A stretch of 64,000 nucleotides of DNA from Gibbula magus (taxonomy: Eukaryota > Mollusca > Gastropoda > Trochida > Trochidae), in the NCBI GenBank assembly GCA_936450465.1, contig OW388300.1:49961378-50025377 (forward strand). Direction: 5' to 3'. Below are positions 53,165 through 64,000 of this stretch, piece after piece. A program made the position numbers and the translations under genes. The notes beneath the pieces were generated by a model. That model did no database searches. It saw only the letters and a list, made by a program, of their open reading frames with translations, and was not told where the DNA came from. Positions within the stretch are counted from its first letter, which is position 1; every line of letters begins with the position of its first letter.

Positions 53165-54560
53165 AATTGCGTAAATCTCTAGCCAGGGCTCGAGAAACAG
53201 CCATTGATATAACTAGGGAAAGGTAGTCTGTCATTCCCCGTCACTCGTTCGGTATTGTCTACATGAAGCTGGATTACGTATCCGTCCGTCCGTCTGTCCG
53301 TGATCACATCGTTTCCGAAGCAGTACCCCGAACTACTTAATTGACCAATCGTCACCATATTTGATATAAACTCACGGGTAAAAGAAACGCTGGGTTCATA
53401 TGTTCTGATATAAAGAAAACAAACGAAACAGTAATAAACAATTATGATTTTATTCCATAGTCAAAACAATCGGCGTGCAACACCCCTCTCGCTGCTCAGG
53501 CGTTAAACGTAGCATACTTTTTGGTGAAATCTAATCCAGTGAGTGAGTGAGTGAGTTACTGCTTAACGCCGCTTCGGCAGTATCGCAGCCATTTGCGGCG
53601 AGAAATTTAGGTGAATTTCCCAATTTAAAAAATATTTTCAAAAGCAAGCATGTGCGACACGAAAGACGTACAAACACCAGCGAATTATCACAAGATTGGT
53701 AAAAGCTGATTTGGAAAAGGTTAAAAAAATAAAGTTTTTCAAAGAGATTAATTTCTTTTATGAAATCTAAAACGCGATTTTCACCAAAGTGACTAAAAAC
53801 TTGTGAAATGGAAATAGTAGGGTGAAATCTAATCCATGCTAAGGAAGGTTTCTGCGCACAAGTTATACTTAATTCTAGCACGAATCTTCCGAATTCATCA
53901 TAATGGAAAAGGTGGAAAAACAGCATTCCACCAACAAATCGTGCTGCAGACCTGCAATCACCCTTCATAAATGATTGTTGTGTTTGTGAGAATGTTTTTA
54001 TATCTAATCGAATTCTAGGTTCTAGGTTTGGATCCGCATTATGACGAAGTTTATCAAACCAGCGTTTCTCTTGCCCGTGAGTTTACTGTCTCCCCATATC
54101 ATGCAGATGAGCCGTTTGGGGGTTTCAGCTATTTAAAATGTTTGTTGTTTCCATGGTAACAATTTGGACTTGCTACCGTAACAGGTCTTTAAAAATACTT
54201 GACCAATCGTCACTGAATTTAGTATACTGCCTCCCCACATCATACAGATGTACCTTTTGGAGGTTTCAGCTTTCTTGTTTTTTTTCCATGGCAACAATTT
54301 GGACTTTATTTATTTGAAGGGTAGTGTTTCCTCCCGGAGCTTATTCTTAAAACTACTAAAAAAACATACCGAAATTTGTGTATTGTCTACCCATATCATG
54401 TAGATATGCCTTTTGGGTCTTTAAACGTCTTAAGCTTTATTTGTTTTCTGTTTTCATGGCAACATATTGGACTTTGTATTTAGAAAGGTAATGACTCAAA
54501 TTGAATTGGGGGAAGGAGTAGACTTATGTTTTTACAAGCAATAACACCTTCTAGTTCCAA
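53165..54560 (+). mobile_element. Family U repeat element, interrupted
   Basis: The left part (53210-53400) has TCCGTCCGTCCGTCTGTCCG and a CTACTTAATTGACCAATCGT block. The right part (54083-54560) has about three units of roughly 125 bp with TTCCATGGNAACAATTTGGA and CTCCCCATATCATGCAGATG, ending AATTGAATTGGGGGAAGGAG and TTACAAGCAATAACACCTTC. A 650-bp insertion bounded by inverted copies of CTCACGGG(T/C)AA(A/G)AGAAACGC (53371 and 54060) separates the two parts. Confidence 0.65.
53536..53600 (-). mobile_element. SINE 3' tail, (ACTC)n type
   Basis: GTGAGTGAGTGAGT followed by GCTTAACGCCGCTTCGGCAG (plus strand) matches the tail of the SINE at 43.77-44.09 kb; the tRNA head was not found here. The 145-codon antisense frame through this point is explained by the repeat. 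Confidence 0.7.
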
Positions 54561-56913
54561 TTATCTACTGCTAATACAGATCATGGGGTCCTAGAGAATA
54601 CCTTTGGGATTCCTTCAGGATGGAATCTAGATACCTTTGTGTCATCAAACGATCGACAGTCACATGTGAAGTCTGGTTGGTCTGTAATATGCTTGTAAAT
54701 AGGGCATAATACTTTTTGTTGAGTAAACCTGTAAAATATGTTCTTCAATGTTCTCAGAAGACTGTTATGGATAGGTTAATTAAGAAGTCTAGTTAGCTGT
54801 ACCCCAATGTGTTTTGTAATAAAGTATAGTTTTGCCCTGAACTATTATAGTTAAAGGTCCATCCATTGTGTTGTTGGGGGTCACATATTCCAAACGTTAT
54901 AAATGATGTTACTTTATCGAGAAGTACCGACTGTTACCGAAAACTACCATTTTGATGATAGTCGACTTAGTATATTGACGATATGAAGGTAAAAGTAGTG
55001 ATTTCTGATCGAAAACCGGACAATGCACCGCGTGTGGCGCGCGCCAATGAGTCAAACGTAATTTTGGAATCTTATTTAAAACAGACAAAATAACAACTTT
55101 TGGTTGATAATGTTGAATAGGTCATATAACTACTGTACATGTAAATGGAACGTGCAGTTTCTGTTTCTGAACATGCAAAATTATGTTACTCGATTTTAAT
55201 TGGAAACTAGTAATTATGATATATTAGGCGATTGGGAAGAATATGCAAGCTGAGTGAATTTGTGTGTATTGTAAATAGCTCATATGGTGAGTTTGAGCGT
55301 ATTGAAACCAAATATGTTTTTATGAAACACAATGGATGCACCTTTAAAGTACGAGGACGGTAGTACCTCAAGCATTAGCGACGAGATCTTGATCTGATAG
55401 AATTGATATAAGTTCAAATATACAAGTATCGATCTACCCATTTTGACGTTGAGCATTTGTGGGACATTGGAAAACGTAGAGTAAGAGCAAGGGGTCCTCA
55501 AGTTAAGAACCTTCAGGAATAGATCAATACATTGCATGATTGGTGACAGCAAATCCTCCAACATAGAATCTGGTGGCCAGCATCAGAGGTGGAAATGTAC
55601 GAATATATAATACGAAACGGTTACGCAAAATATACTGAGCTAAATAGTGTATATTGTGGACCTTACTGTCACAAAATCAAAATTAATTAAACCCTAAGTA
55701 AGTGTTCAAATTCGGTCTAGATGTGTCAACGTTCTGACTGATAGTTCACAGGCCATCTAAACAGGTTCATATCCGTTTAAACGCACCATGTGTATGAGGT
55801 CGAAGATCCGGTTGTATTTGCTACTGAAAAAGGTGGGTGGTGCGTTATTCGTGACAAGATGTATATAAGTATTATTTTAATTTATAATCCTTCAGAACAA
55901 AGAAATGATCTTTAACGTTAAACCTGTTTCAGAAAAGGTGCAGAAATAAAAAGCGCAATATACTTCCATCCTAAAATAGTCATTAAAATGATTTTTTTTT
56001 AAAACAGCAATTACAGGGAAGCTATATAATCACTTACTTCTAAAAATATGCATATACGAGTATGTCAGCATATGACACGGTATCAGCCAATTCTCAAACT
56101 TTCAACTCAAGGTGGAAACCTAAAAAGGCTGCATTCATTATATTGTATTTCCTTTTTTACTATAATTACAAATAACAAACAGATTGAGCCTAGCTGGAAC
56201 AACCCGTCACTGAGGTTACCTGATTGAGCTACATGTTTTGTGCAACGGGACCAAGCACCGATTGTGTTAGTTGACCTTCCAAAAGAAGTTTATACTAGGA
56301 CCGCAGCATTGCCCAGACTATCGGTTGCATCGTTGGTGTTTTAGAAAGTACTTTTGGGAGTCGTTCAGATAGCAGTGATTCAGGAAGAGTTGAAAATATA
56401 TTGATTATAGGTGTCACAAAACAAAATCTAAATGCGTTTCATCGGTTCCACTTGATTTTATTCCTTTTTCTCATCTCACGGTTCAGATTAAGTTCAGTTC
56501 TCAGTATCGATCAGTTCAAGTTCACACTTCACAAATCTCACTCTTCTCATCATACCAATGAAAACGATTGACTGTAATAGAAACAAAAAACAATAATAAG
56601 TAACAATCTCAAAATTGCAGTCAATAAATGAAATGTAAACTAAAGAAAAATAGATAAAATAATATTACCAAATTTACCTTAATGACATTGAAATTAACCT
56701 CAAAAGTTAGGGAAAAACCTGTAATTAGCATTAACTGTAATTTACCTTTACCTCATAAAAATATATTAATGTACTGAAAATAGCATAGTCTACCAAGTGT
56801 GAAAACCAAACACCTTTAACATTAAACTTAGACCTAACCAATTTGCTTTATAGAAATATTTTGACCTTTACATATTCTCAAAACACCAATATGAATAATA
56901 CAAACATTGAAAA
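54561..56913. other. Spacer, no gene identified
   Basis: Two adjacent blocks of AT-rich sequence; one 94-codon frame (55280-55564, minus) has no recognisable feature. Confidence 0.55.
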
Positions 56914-57090
56914 TATAAACATACCATTTTGTTAGGCCCATTTCTTACACCAAATTCTCAACATTCAGAACACAGTCTTTCATTAGCACATGGCTATTCA
57001 AACAAGCATTTAGAGTTACCTCCCTTTACATATGACATGTACTAGTCAAGTCAGGGAAGGGCACATCAAATCTCATTTTGGCTCTTACAT
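56914..57090 (+). repeat. 177-bp direct repeat, left copy
   Basis: TATAAACATACCATTTTGTT to TCATTTTGGCTCTTACAT matches 57552-57722 with about 5 percent differences and a 7-base gap. The 461-bp interval has no coding. It may be a small terminal-direct-repeat element, but no primer-binding site or TG/CA ends are evident. Confidence 0.75.
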
Positions 57091-57551
57091 CCCAGCCCCC
57101 TAATTGCATAGATTAAATCGAAGCAATTACAAAAACACCCAAAAATTACTTAAATATGAAAATTAACTGAATTACCTGAAAATTATTAGAAATATTTACT
57201 CAAAAATAAAATATATTTACACTCTAACCAAAAAATTGCAAATTAAAAGAGGAAAATTATGGTAAAAACACCAAAATTATTTCACCAGATAATTACTTAA
57301 TACCACAAAATTAGATATTTTACTGAAAATACCCTTCTAAAAGAAACAATCATTTTCTTCAAACATGGAAATACCAAAACATATATATATGATAGCAAAC
57401 ATGTGAAAATTTAAACCAAAATTCTTTCATGAAAATACACAAGTCCAAATCTCACACTCATTTGACCTAATTCAAGTCTTTATTGGGTTGAGCTGATTTT
57501 CAACAGTTTATGATCTCTCACTTTCCAGGATCATACACAACTTTGTATAAC

Positions 57552-57722
57552 TATAAACATACCATTTTGTTAGGCCCATTTCTCACACCAAATTCTCAAC
57601 ATTCAGAACACAGTCTTTCATTAGCACATGGCTATTCAAACAAGCATTTAGAGTTACCTCCCTTTACATATGACATGTACTACTAGGAAAGGGCACATAA
57701 AATCTCATTTTGGCTCTTACAT
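57552..57722 (+). repeat. 171-bp direct repeat, right copy
   Basis: Matches 56914-57090. Confidence 0.75.
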
Positions 57723-58045
57723 TGATAAAAGCCACTTAATGTCAGAACCTATGATTTAGCAAATATTTCATAATTGTTCATAGAGTAATAACTTTATCTG
57801 AATATAATTTCTACGTTTTGGTAACGTTAAACGTTCTTCTGAAGAGTGAATCAACTGTTGTTAGTTTTGTCAAAGCCGGGAAATGTTAAAATGGAAATTA
57901 CCTCAAACACAGATTTCCCTATGGTGCAATATGAAGTAACCTGCTAATTCGAGCAGTACGAAATAGAATAACACTCCGTGTGAGTCATTTTTTAAATAAA
58001 TAAATATAATAAACTAACACTAGATCCAGATCTAAAACTGTAGCT

Positions 58046-58125
58046 GTCTTCACCGGGATTTGAACCCGGGTCTCTGTTGTGAGAGACCAGCAAACCACAA
58101 TACAACTTAGTTCCACAGATGTTTG
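58046..58125 (-). ncRNA. tRNA-like sequence (T-arm intact, anticodon arm abnormal)
   Basis: The minus strand ends CCGGGTTCAAATCCCGGTGA, a perfect T-arm and B-box, after GGTCTCTCACAACAGAGACC, a stem with 7 pairs and a 6-base loop instead of 5 and 7. The D-arm region is weak. Most likely a tRNA-derived retroposon remnant. Confidence 0.45.
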
Positions 58126-58369
58126 GTCACAGGATACCTGTAAGCTGGCATTATCTCCCGTCATCATAAATACCTGCATATGTATATGCTCACAGATACA
58201 GCAATTCGGCAACTGTACTTATATAATGATAATATAATAACTCTTTATTGTCTTTATTGTCCGGCAGCCACAATGCAGCTCCAGTTCAAGCGTTGTTCTG
58301 TGCTTATAATGCTGAGTGTCAAGCAAGGCAGCAACAACTCCCATCTTTTAACGTATGACGCGACCGGGA

Positions 58370-58427
58370 ATCGAACCCCGGTCTTCCGGGTGATGGCACT
58401 CTACCAACTGAGCTACATCCCGGGTAT
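58370..58427 (-). ncRNA. tRNA-like sequence with intact A- and B-boxes
   Basis: The minus strand reads GGGATGTAGCTCAGTTGGTA, GAGTGCCATCACCCGGAAGA, CCGGGGTTCGATTCCCGGTC. The polymerase III A- and B-boxes are good, but the stretch between D-arm and T-arm is about 6 bases too short for a normal anticodon arm plus variable loop. A SINE head or tRNA pseudogene. Confidence 0.5.
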
Positions 58428-59771
58428 ATTATTTTTATTCATACCAACTTATTCCATAGAAACACCAATTTATTAACACTACAGAATACGGTAAAAAAAA
58501 TGGTCTATAATGTAGCAAAATGAATTTTCGCATTCTAGTTTATATTTCAGATTAGTTTCGAGGTATCAGCGCCTGTAGCAAAATATAAACTAAATATTAA
58601 ATTCCAAAATGGATGTTCACATAGAGCGGACGTGTGTCATATGACTTTTACGTAAGTCCTACCTAATAGAAATCTCAGCTCAGCTCAAAGGATTACCTCT
58701 CTTTTACTTTAACAAGATCAAATACACATTACAGTACTTGGGGGAGAGACAGGTGTAAGGTATAGGGTTTGAAATGAACTGGACTGTTGTTATATATATT
58801 TAACATGTGTTTAGTGTATACACCTACTGCCGACTCCTATCAGTTCTGGTATTTGCCTGCCTTTAATATCAATGACATGTCATGATGGAATATGTCTAAA
58901 CGAATCCTATTCGTATTTGCGTACGTTTATTACACTTTTCCAACGTGTCTTATGTGTGTCTTTGGTAAAGTAATGTAATTTCTGCAAAATGCAAAATATC
59001 GTGAATTTTTCCTTCTTCAAGCTTTTTTAGGGGCCATTGTTCACTTGTACAATTTCAGACAAACATATTATAGCGCCAATATCATGTTCTACTGATCCAA
59101 GAGTGGATATTCCCCCTCACGTTCGATGCCACTCATCGTGGTGCATCTATTTTCTCAACTCCCGTGGGACAATACTCGTGCAGCAAGAAGGCGCATCAAG
59201 TTGAAAGGGCTTACTCTTTCGTACATGATATCCAAATCACAGGTAAACTGTACTCTGGAGTGAGATCGGGAAATATACAGCATGATGCAGTGCCTACAGG
59301 TATATGTCTACAGGTATCATTTCAGTATTGTAATGCAGTGTACATTTATTCAAAAGGACACGCTTGAAGGCATCTCTAGCTGATTAACAACATGTCGGGC
59401 TTTCCACACAGACCATGAGCCCCATTCAAAGTGTCAGATGGATTGTATCCCATTACATCTTCACCCAAGAACCCCTAGTTCCGCATAACCCGCTATTATT
59501 ATACCTCTATTAAAGGTGTAAGTATATCATTGGCCAGTTCACACCACGTGATCGAAAAATATATGTGTACATTGACCTCCCATTCCAGTGATGAGGTCAG
59601 TTTTGTGACAGAAATTGACTCGTCACGTGATTTGTCATGTGACTGTTTTGTTTTACGTTCGTTTACAAGATGGCGTCAGCTGATGGGTTCGATTTGACAA
59701 ATAAGAAAATACATACTAATAAAAAAAATTAGTATAGTCTGAAGAAGAACAAAAAATTCGGTATAATAAAA
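58428..59771. other. Spacer, no gene identified
   Basis: Nothing supported; a 67-codon frame at 59164 lacks any recognisable feature. Confidence 0.55.
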
Positions 59772-59862
59772 CACTTAATTACTCATGGTGAGATCATTAT
59801 GTGAGGGTCAGGTTTCGAGTCCATGTATTTCACATAATGACCTCACCATGAGTAATTAAGTG
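59772..59862. repeat. 91-bp foldback, 33-bp arms
   Basis: CACTTAATTACTCATGGTGA (59772) pairs with TCACCATGAGTAATTAAGTG (59843), extended by TCATTATGTGA/TCACATAATGA with one mismatch. The spacer is 25 bp. Confidence 0.85.
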
Positions 59863-61529
59863 TATATTATACTCACCCTTTGTGCATGCTCGAGAATCCC
59901 CTTTAACGGACCACAGGTTTTGTGAAGGATTACTGTAAATAAAATTCTTTATAACTAATTTCCATGGTCTCTGTCATAAGTATCAAACTATGCTTTCTAA
60001 GTAGATGTCTATCATTTTAAGGTAGCGTAAAATGTAGAAGTTCGCTGAATTATTTCCATATTCATTTACATTTCGACCCTCACAAATATGTATATCTTTA
60101 CATAAACCTGTCGAATAGACTGTTTCTCGCGGTAATTGATCATATATTTCATAAGTATGTTTTCAAACTAAAACATTCTATAGCATATGTGATAAATTGT
60201 TCTATATGGATATGTCATTTAATCTAGTATAAAACGCATACCAATCGTTCCTGAAGCATTCTTCTTGTGCTGCCTACAGTATGTTTTTATCATTATTATT
60301 ATTATTTGAAAATAGAGTAAAACTAAAAGGTTTGGTGTCATGCTTCGCTGATCATGACTTTATGTCTTACTATCAGTAATTCGTCACATTGTGTTAACAG
60401 GTATATCACTTCAAACAAATACAGAAAATAAACTCTCTTATTAAGAATTATAGGCCGGACAATAGTAATACAATGTAAATATAAATATCACATCTATTTT
60501 GCGCAAATAGTCCTTTCAATTCACTAAAAGGATTGGACTGCGCAGCACTTATTTATGCATGCGCTCCGAAATGTTCTGTTTTTACATAATAACGAGTTGT
60601 TATCACCTTATTTTGCTTTTATTATTCCCAACATTCAACGTTAAAATATCGCATCTTCATGTTTGCATCGAAATAAAACATCAGAACTTCCGAAACATGT
60701 TACAAAGGTGCCATGTTATTGATATAGTTAGTGATGTATAACTACATCATGTTTAGTCCGATAGCTGTACATCTTACAATTACACTTTGAGAGAGACACA
60801 ATGCATTATATGAAATTAAATCAAAACCATGGCTTGTCAACGTGTCATTGCAATTTCCGTTTACAGAATAGTTATTCAAGTTTTAATTGAAATATTCTGA
60901 CGCCGATCAAACGGAAATTGGTTGGCGATCTGTGATAATAGCAATACTACGTCACAAAATGCTCCCAAATGTAAACGATAGTGTAACTCAAGTCAATGCA
61001 AAACCATAATCTATAGCAAATAATGTTATATTTTGGATTGATGAATCTTGTCGAGGTCAAACCTTGTTTAAAAAAACAACAATTCTACGTCAATATAAGA
61101 CAAGAATACATAGTTGAAATATAATAATACATACTTTAATTTTCAATTTACTGTAATGAGGAAATTAGAAAGAAGAAATGATCATCGTGTGTCTCGGTGA
61201 TGTATTAACACGTTTAAACGTCTAGTTTCAGTGTGATATTAGGAGCGTATTGTAAATTCTAAAAACATACTCCTGCAGAGATTCTCAGTTATAAAGAATA
61301 GAAACTAAGTACAGAATAGAATAGAAAGGTGTATGAGGTAGCTTTTTATGATGATTGCAATACAAATATCTGAGTTAATTGTTCGAGAGGTAATTGTGAA
61401 ATAAAGAAGTTGATCATCCATATATATATTTGTCTTTTCTAAATTGTGTTTATAATTGGATATTGGAGATAGAGGAGTATAAGTAGATTTCACACAGTAG
61501 TCAGGTCAAAATACAGTTTAACCAGCAAA
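59863..61529. other. Spacer, no gene identified
   Basis: AT-rich. AATAAAGAAGTTGATCATCC (61402) echoes the flank of the 38.2-kb foldback. No supported gene. Confidence 0.55.
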
Positions 61530-62230
61530 AATTAAAGTTGCTACAAAAGGTTTGTCAACTGTTTCTGGTGAGGTTGAATGTATTTTAGAACATACTAAAA
61601 GTTTACCAAAGTTGGACCCCCGGAAGTGTTTTCTTTTCAAAATGGCGTCCAAGATGGCTGCCGAAACCTTTTAATGGTCATAACTCTGTAACCATCAACT
61701 GGAATTTGATTGTTATCTTGGTGTCTATTCGTAGGTTTTTGGGGGCAACGAACACATGAAGAACATAAAAAGTCCATACACCATGTACAGACTATTACAA
61801 CGTAAGCAGCAAACAGGAAGTGTCCATGGACGTCCCAGAAATCTGACGTCTTCACCAGACAAACCGCTTCCAGACAGCACCAAACACAGCTCGACACATC
61901 GTTGGATGCAACGGACGCCAATTCAGCGCCATGTCAGTCATCAAACGACTACGAGCTGTGAAATGAGGTCCAGGAGTCCCGCGAAAACGTCATGGCATCA
62001 GCAGGTGCCGTTAACGTTTCAATAAGACACCGCCTGACCACACGCTACACACCTTATAGTCGGGTCAATATATGGAAAATACCCCCTCAACCCACAGAAA
62101 TTTGCTACGAAAGGTTTCTCAACTTTTTATGGTAGGGTTTAGTTTACTTTATGACATACTAAAACTCTACCGAAGTGGAACCCCCGGAAAAGTGGGGTTT
62201 TTTTTCAAAATGACGTCCAAGATGGCCGTC
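61530..62230 (+). mobile_element. Direct repeat pair enclosing a Tc1-like transposase fragment
   Basis: Two diverged copies of about 125 bp (GCTAC(A/G)AAAGGTTT ... ACCCCCGGAA ... AAATG(G/A)CGTCCAAGATGG) at 61535-61660 and 62100-62225 enclose 61756-62055. There the plus strand reads LLQRKQQTGSVHGRPRN and, one frame over, TARHIVGCNGRQFSAMSVIK RLRAV, resembling the paired HTH region of a Tc1 transposase. No catalytic domain follows. Confidence 0.5.
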
Positions 62231-63125
62231 GTTTCTTCCCTAGTTTTCGATGACAAACACCACATTAAGACAACTTTGAATATCATTGAGTTGTTTTATC
62301 ATTATGAATCCATGACCTTCAGCTGTCCACTATCACCTAATGCATAACCACCTGCGTCAATATAATAGGTTTGAGAGCTTCAGTTGCGAATGTCATGCTC
62401 CTGCTCCAAATCACTTGACATATTTGATTTGTTCAGAAAAGGCAGTATTTATTAAAATACCGAAATTGATTATTTACAACATATAGGTTTGTGGAGCCTA
62501 AACCAGAATGATTTTTTCAATTCATTCAACATAATAAAGCCTTACAAAATTGTCATGATTGTATGTTAATGAATACACCTATTTCACTACTCGGAATATT
62601 TGTACTATATACTAATAAGTTTTAAAAATGTAATATTGTTCATTTGTTTTAACAATAGTATAACTTGCGGTCACAACACTGTCATAGGCCAAAAGAGAAA
62701 AAGCCTTAATGCCAGATTAATCGGTGATGATGTTAATGGTGTGGTATCTATATAGCATGAAATGAAATTCTGGGGAATCTATACACGTAGGTCATTAAAT
62801 TCTGATACAGACCATTTGAAACCAATTACTCCTGTTTTGTTAGACTTCTTAGTACAAATGATGTACCTCGTCTAGCGTCGTTTCCACGAAAATACCATTG
62901 TCTTACGACACCAAAGCAGGTCCCAGGGATCACACAGTAAGGTAAAATACCAACAATTCATTAATCTCATCTCACCGACTGCCACACACTGCCAATAGTA
63001 ATGTTTCATCCTTTGGAGAGTACAGTGATCTCAAATTTCTAAACTTAGTAACAAGGCAACTAACTGACTGGTCACGGATAGACTTTGTATTGGACCACTA
63101 CAAGAAATAAGTCTCAAGTCTGCAA
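62231..63125. other. Spacer, no gene identified
   Basis: AT-rich sequence with no supported feature. Confidence 0.55.
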
Positions 63126-63127
63126 CC

Positions 63128-63175
63128 AGAGGTGAGGTGAGGTGAGTTGGGGTTTAACGCCGCTTTCAAGAGACA
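63128..63175 (-). mobile_element. SINE 3' tail, (ACTC)n family
   Basis: GGTGAGGTGAGGTGAGTTGG followed by GGTTTAACGCCGCTTTCAAG (plus strand) matches the tail of the SINE at 43.8 kb; no head follows. Confidence 0.65.
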
Positions 63176-63984
63176 AAAGAGACAAAGGATTAAGACACAA
63201 TATGTCCAAACAAAACAAACTACCACATAATTTCCCTGTGCTTCTCAAGGACTCAAACAACAAACAAGAAGATTTGTTCCTCGTTCTTCTTGGTGTATTA
63301 TCTGAGCTGAAACAAATCAACCAAAGATTAAATGCTTGGTTGTCCATTGTAAAGGCAAGAACTGTACATTATATAATGTGAATGCAATTCACCAAGAGTT
63401 TGGAGACAATGGTGTATTAGCTCTTCCTTTTGCAATGCTTTTATAGGAAATGATAAAACTTCCAGAAAAGAAAACGTAAAACCTATACAAGTATCATATC
63501 CACAGGTAACAGAAGCTTACATTTTCCAAAGCATTATTCCCTACTTGCCTATTGACAGAGATGGGAAACAGTTGGCTCTCATAGAACGAATTGTATGTAT
63601 CATGTAAACCACACCACCTCACTTATCAGAGTGAATGTTGTTAAACAAGACTTATTCTGCCAAGAAGAGCACACGAAACTCAAGCATTTTTTTCCACCAA
63701 CATATGCATAGGATGCCCGTATTCGGCACACAGATAGGGCCATCTACCAAACAAGTCTTTCTACAAAAAGTGTATATTTGCACAGAAAAATCCTCCTAGC
63801 CCTCGGGATTTTGGATGATACCAATAGGAAGAGCATTGGTATCCACTATGGCTGAATGTTTCAGAAGTGTCCAGGTTGTGTAGATAACTGGTGAAATGTG
63901 TGTGCAAAGTACAACCCGTGTGCTCAGGAAATGCATTTGTAGGCATTCACAGTTGCAAATGGTTAGATTGTGTTTCTTGTCCCC
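63176..63984 (+). other. Possible decayed coding sequence, unassigned
   Basis: The plus strand has a 79-codon frame with NFPVLLKDSNNKQEDLFLVL, then in other frames VTEAYIFQSIIPYLPIDRDG and KQLALIERIV. The residue runs look protein-like and may be one decayed reading with frameshifts. I cannot assign it. Confidence 0.25.
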
Positions 63985-64000
63985 CGAAAAAAAGGGGATT
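63985..64000 (+). mobile_element. Start of another family R-like hairpin end, cut by the window
   Basis: TTGTCCCCCGAAAAAAAGGG at the window edge resembles the left hairpin at 22362 (ATGTCCCCCGAAA). Too short to be sure. Confidence 0.35.

Noticed and set aside
53531..53968. 145-codon minus-strand frame
   Set aside because: Its C-terminus is the antisense of the SINE tail (GTGAGTGAGT ... TTAACGCCGC) and it spans a repeat insertion; composition is not protein-like and no motif is present.
58370..58427. Functional tRNA gene
   Set aside because: A- and B-boxes are present, but the anticodon and variable region is too short to form a cloverleaf.

Overview
The window looks like one stretch of a transposon-rich lophotrochozoan genome, most likely a mollusc. 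The reasons are: low overall coding density and AT-rich spacers; intron-type splice signals; a tRNA-derived SINE with an (ACTC)n tail and a GTTTAACGCCGC motif, which I associate with mollusc genomes; and several families of hairpin-ended elements with 145-171 bp internal tandem repeats, an architecture known from bivalve pearl/HINE-type elements. The species cannot be named from sequence alone. Only one apparently intact cellular gene is visible, a membrane-anchored sulfotransferase-like gene at 24.3-25.6 kb. A truncated, stop-containing copy of it lies 25 kb away. Almost everything else is mobile DNA, much of it nested.

Layout. 0-8.9 kb: spacer; a hairpin-ended tandem-repeat element (1.87-2.58 kb); a recent 5'-truncated LINE between 85-bp perfect direct repeats (4.78-5.72 kb); a broken multi-exon gene of unknown family on the minus strand (6.0-7.4 kb); and a 3-unit tandem repeat (8.1-8.45 kb). 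8.9-12.3 kb: minus-strand Ty3/Gypsy remnant (gag zinc knuckles, linker, RT, RNase H) interrupted by a head-to-head tandem-repeat element. 14.5-21.2 kb: two dead L1/Tx1-like LINEs, each interrupted by a different hairpin-ended element; a FLYWCH-like fragment follows. 22.4-24.1 kb: a 170-bp-repeat element and an 860-bp foldback directly upstream of the sulfotransferase. 26-30.5 kb: more repeat elements, including two types rich in AGGTCA nuclear-receptor half-sites. 31.2-32.3 kb: Tc1-like transposase remnant. 33.4-36.4 kb: element-in-element nest with ten 145-bp units. 36.7-37.9 kb: second Ty3/Gypsy remnant, plus strand. 39.4-49.0 kb: a nest of DIRS-like material, centred on a 6.16-kb element with 42-bp perfect inverted ends, a 597-codon Gag-like ORF and the C-terminal part of a DIRS-type tyrosine recombinase, but no visible reverse transcriptase; a 1.8-kb insertion beside it carries a 113-codon orphan ORF. 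49.6-50.1 kb: sulfotransferase pseudogene. 50.6-64 kb: foldbacks, a minus-strand LINE 3' end, SINE tails, tRNA-like sequences, direct repeats and a Tc1 fragment.

The genes do not form a pathway. The coherent biology is that of mobile elements: autonomous families (Ty3/Gypsy, L1/Tx1, Tc1, DIRS) present as wrecks, and numerous short hairpin-ended non-autonomous families inserted into them. The two most promising leads are the DIRS-like nest with its periodic hairpin arrays and triplicated Cys-rich module, and the hairpin-bounded element with the 113-codon ORF. All family assignments come from reading motifs by eye; no database search was run.
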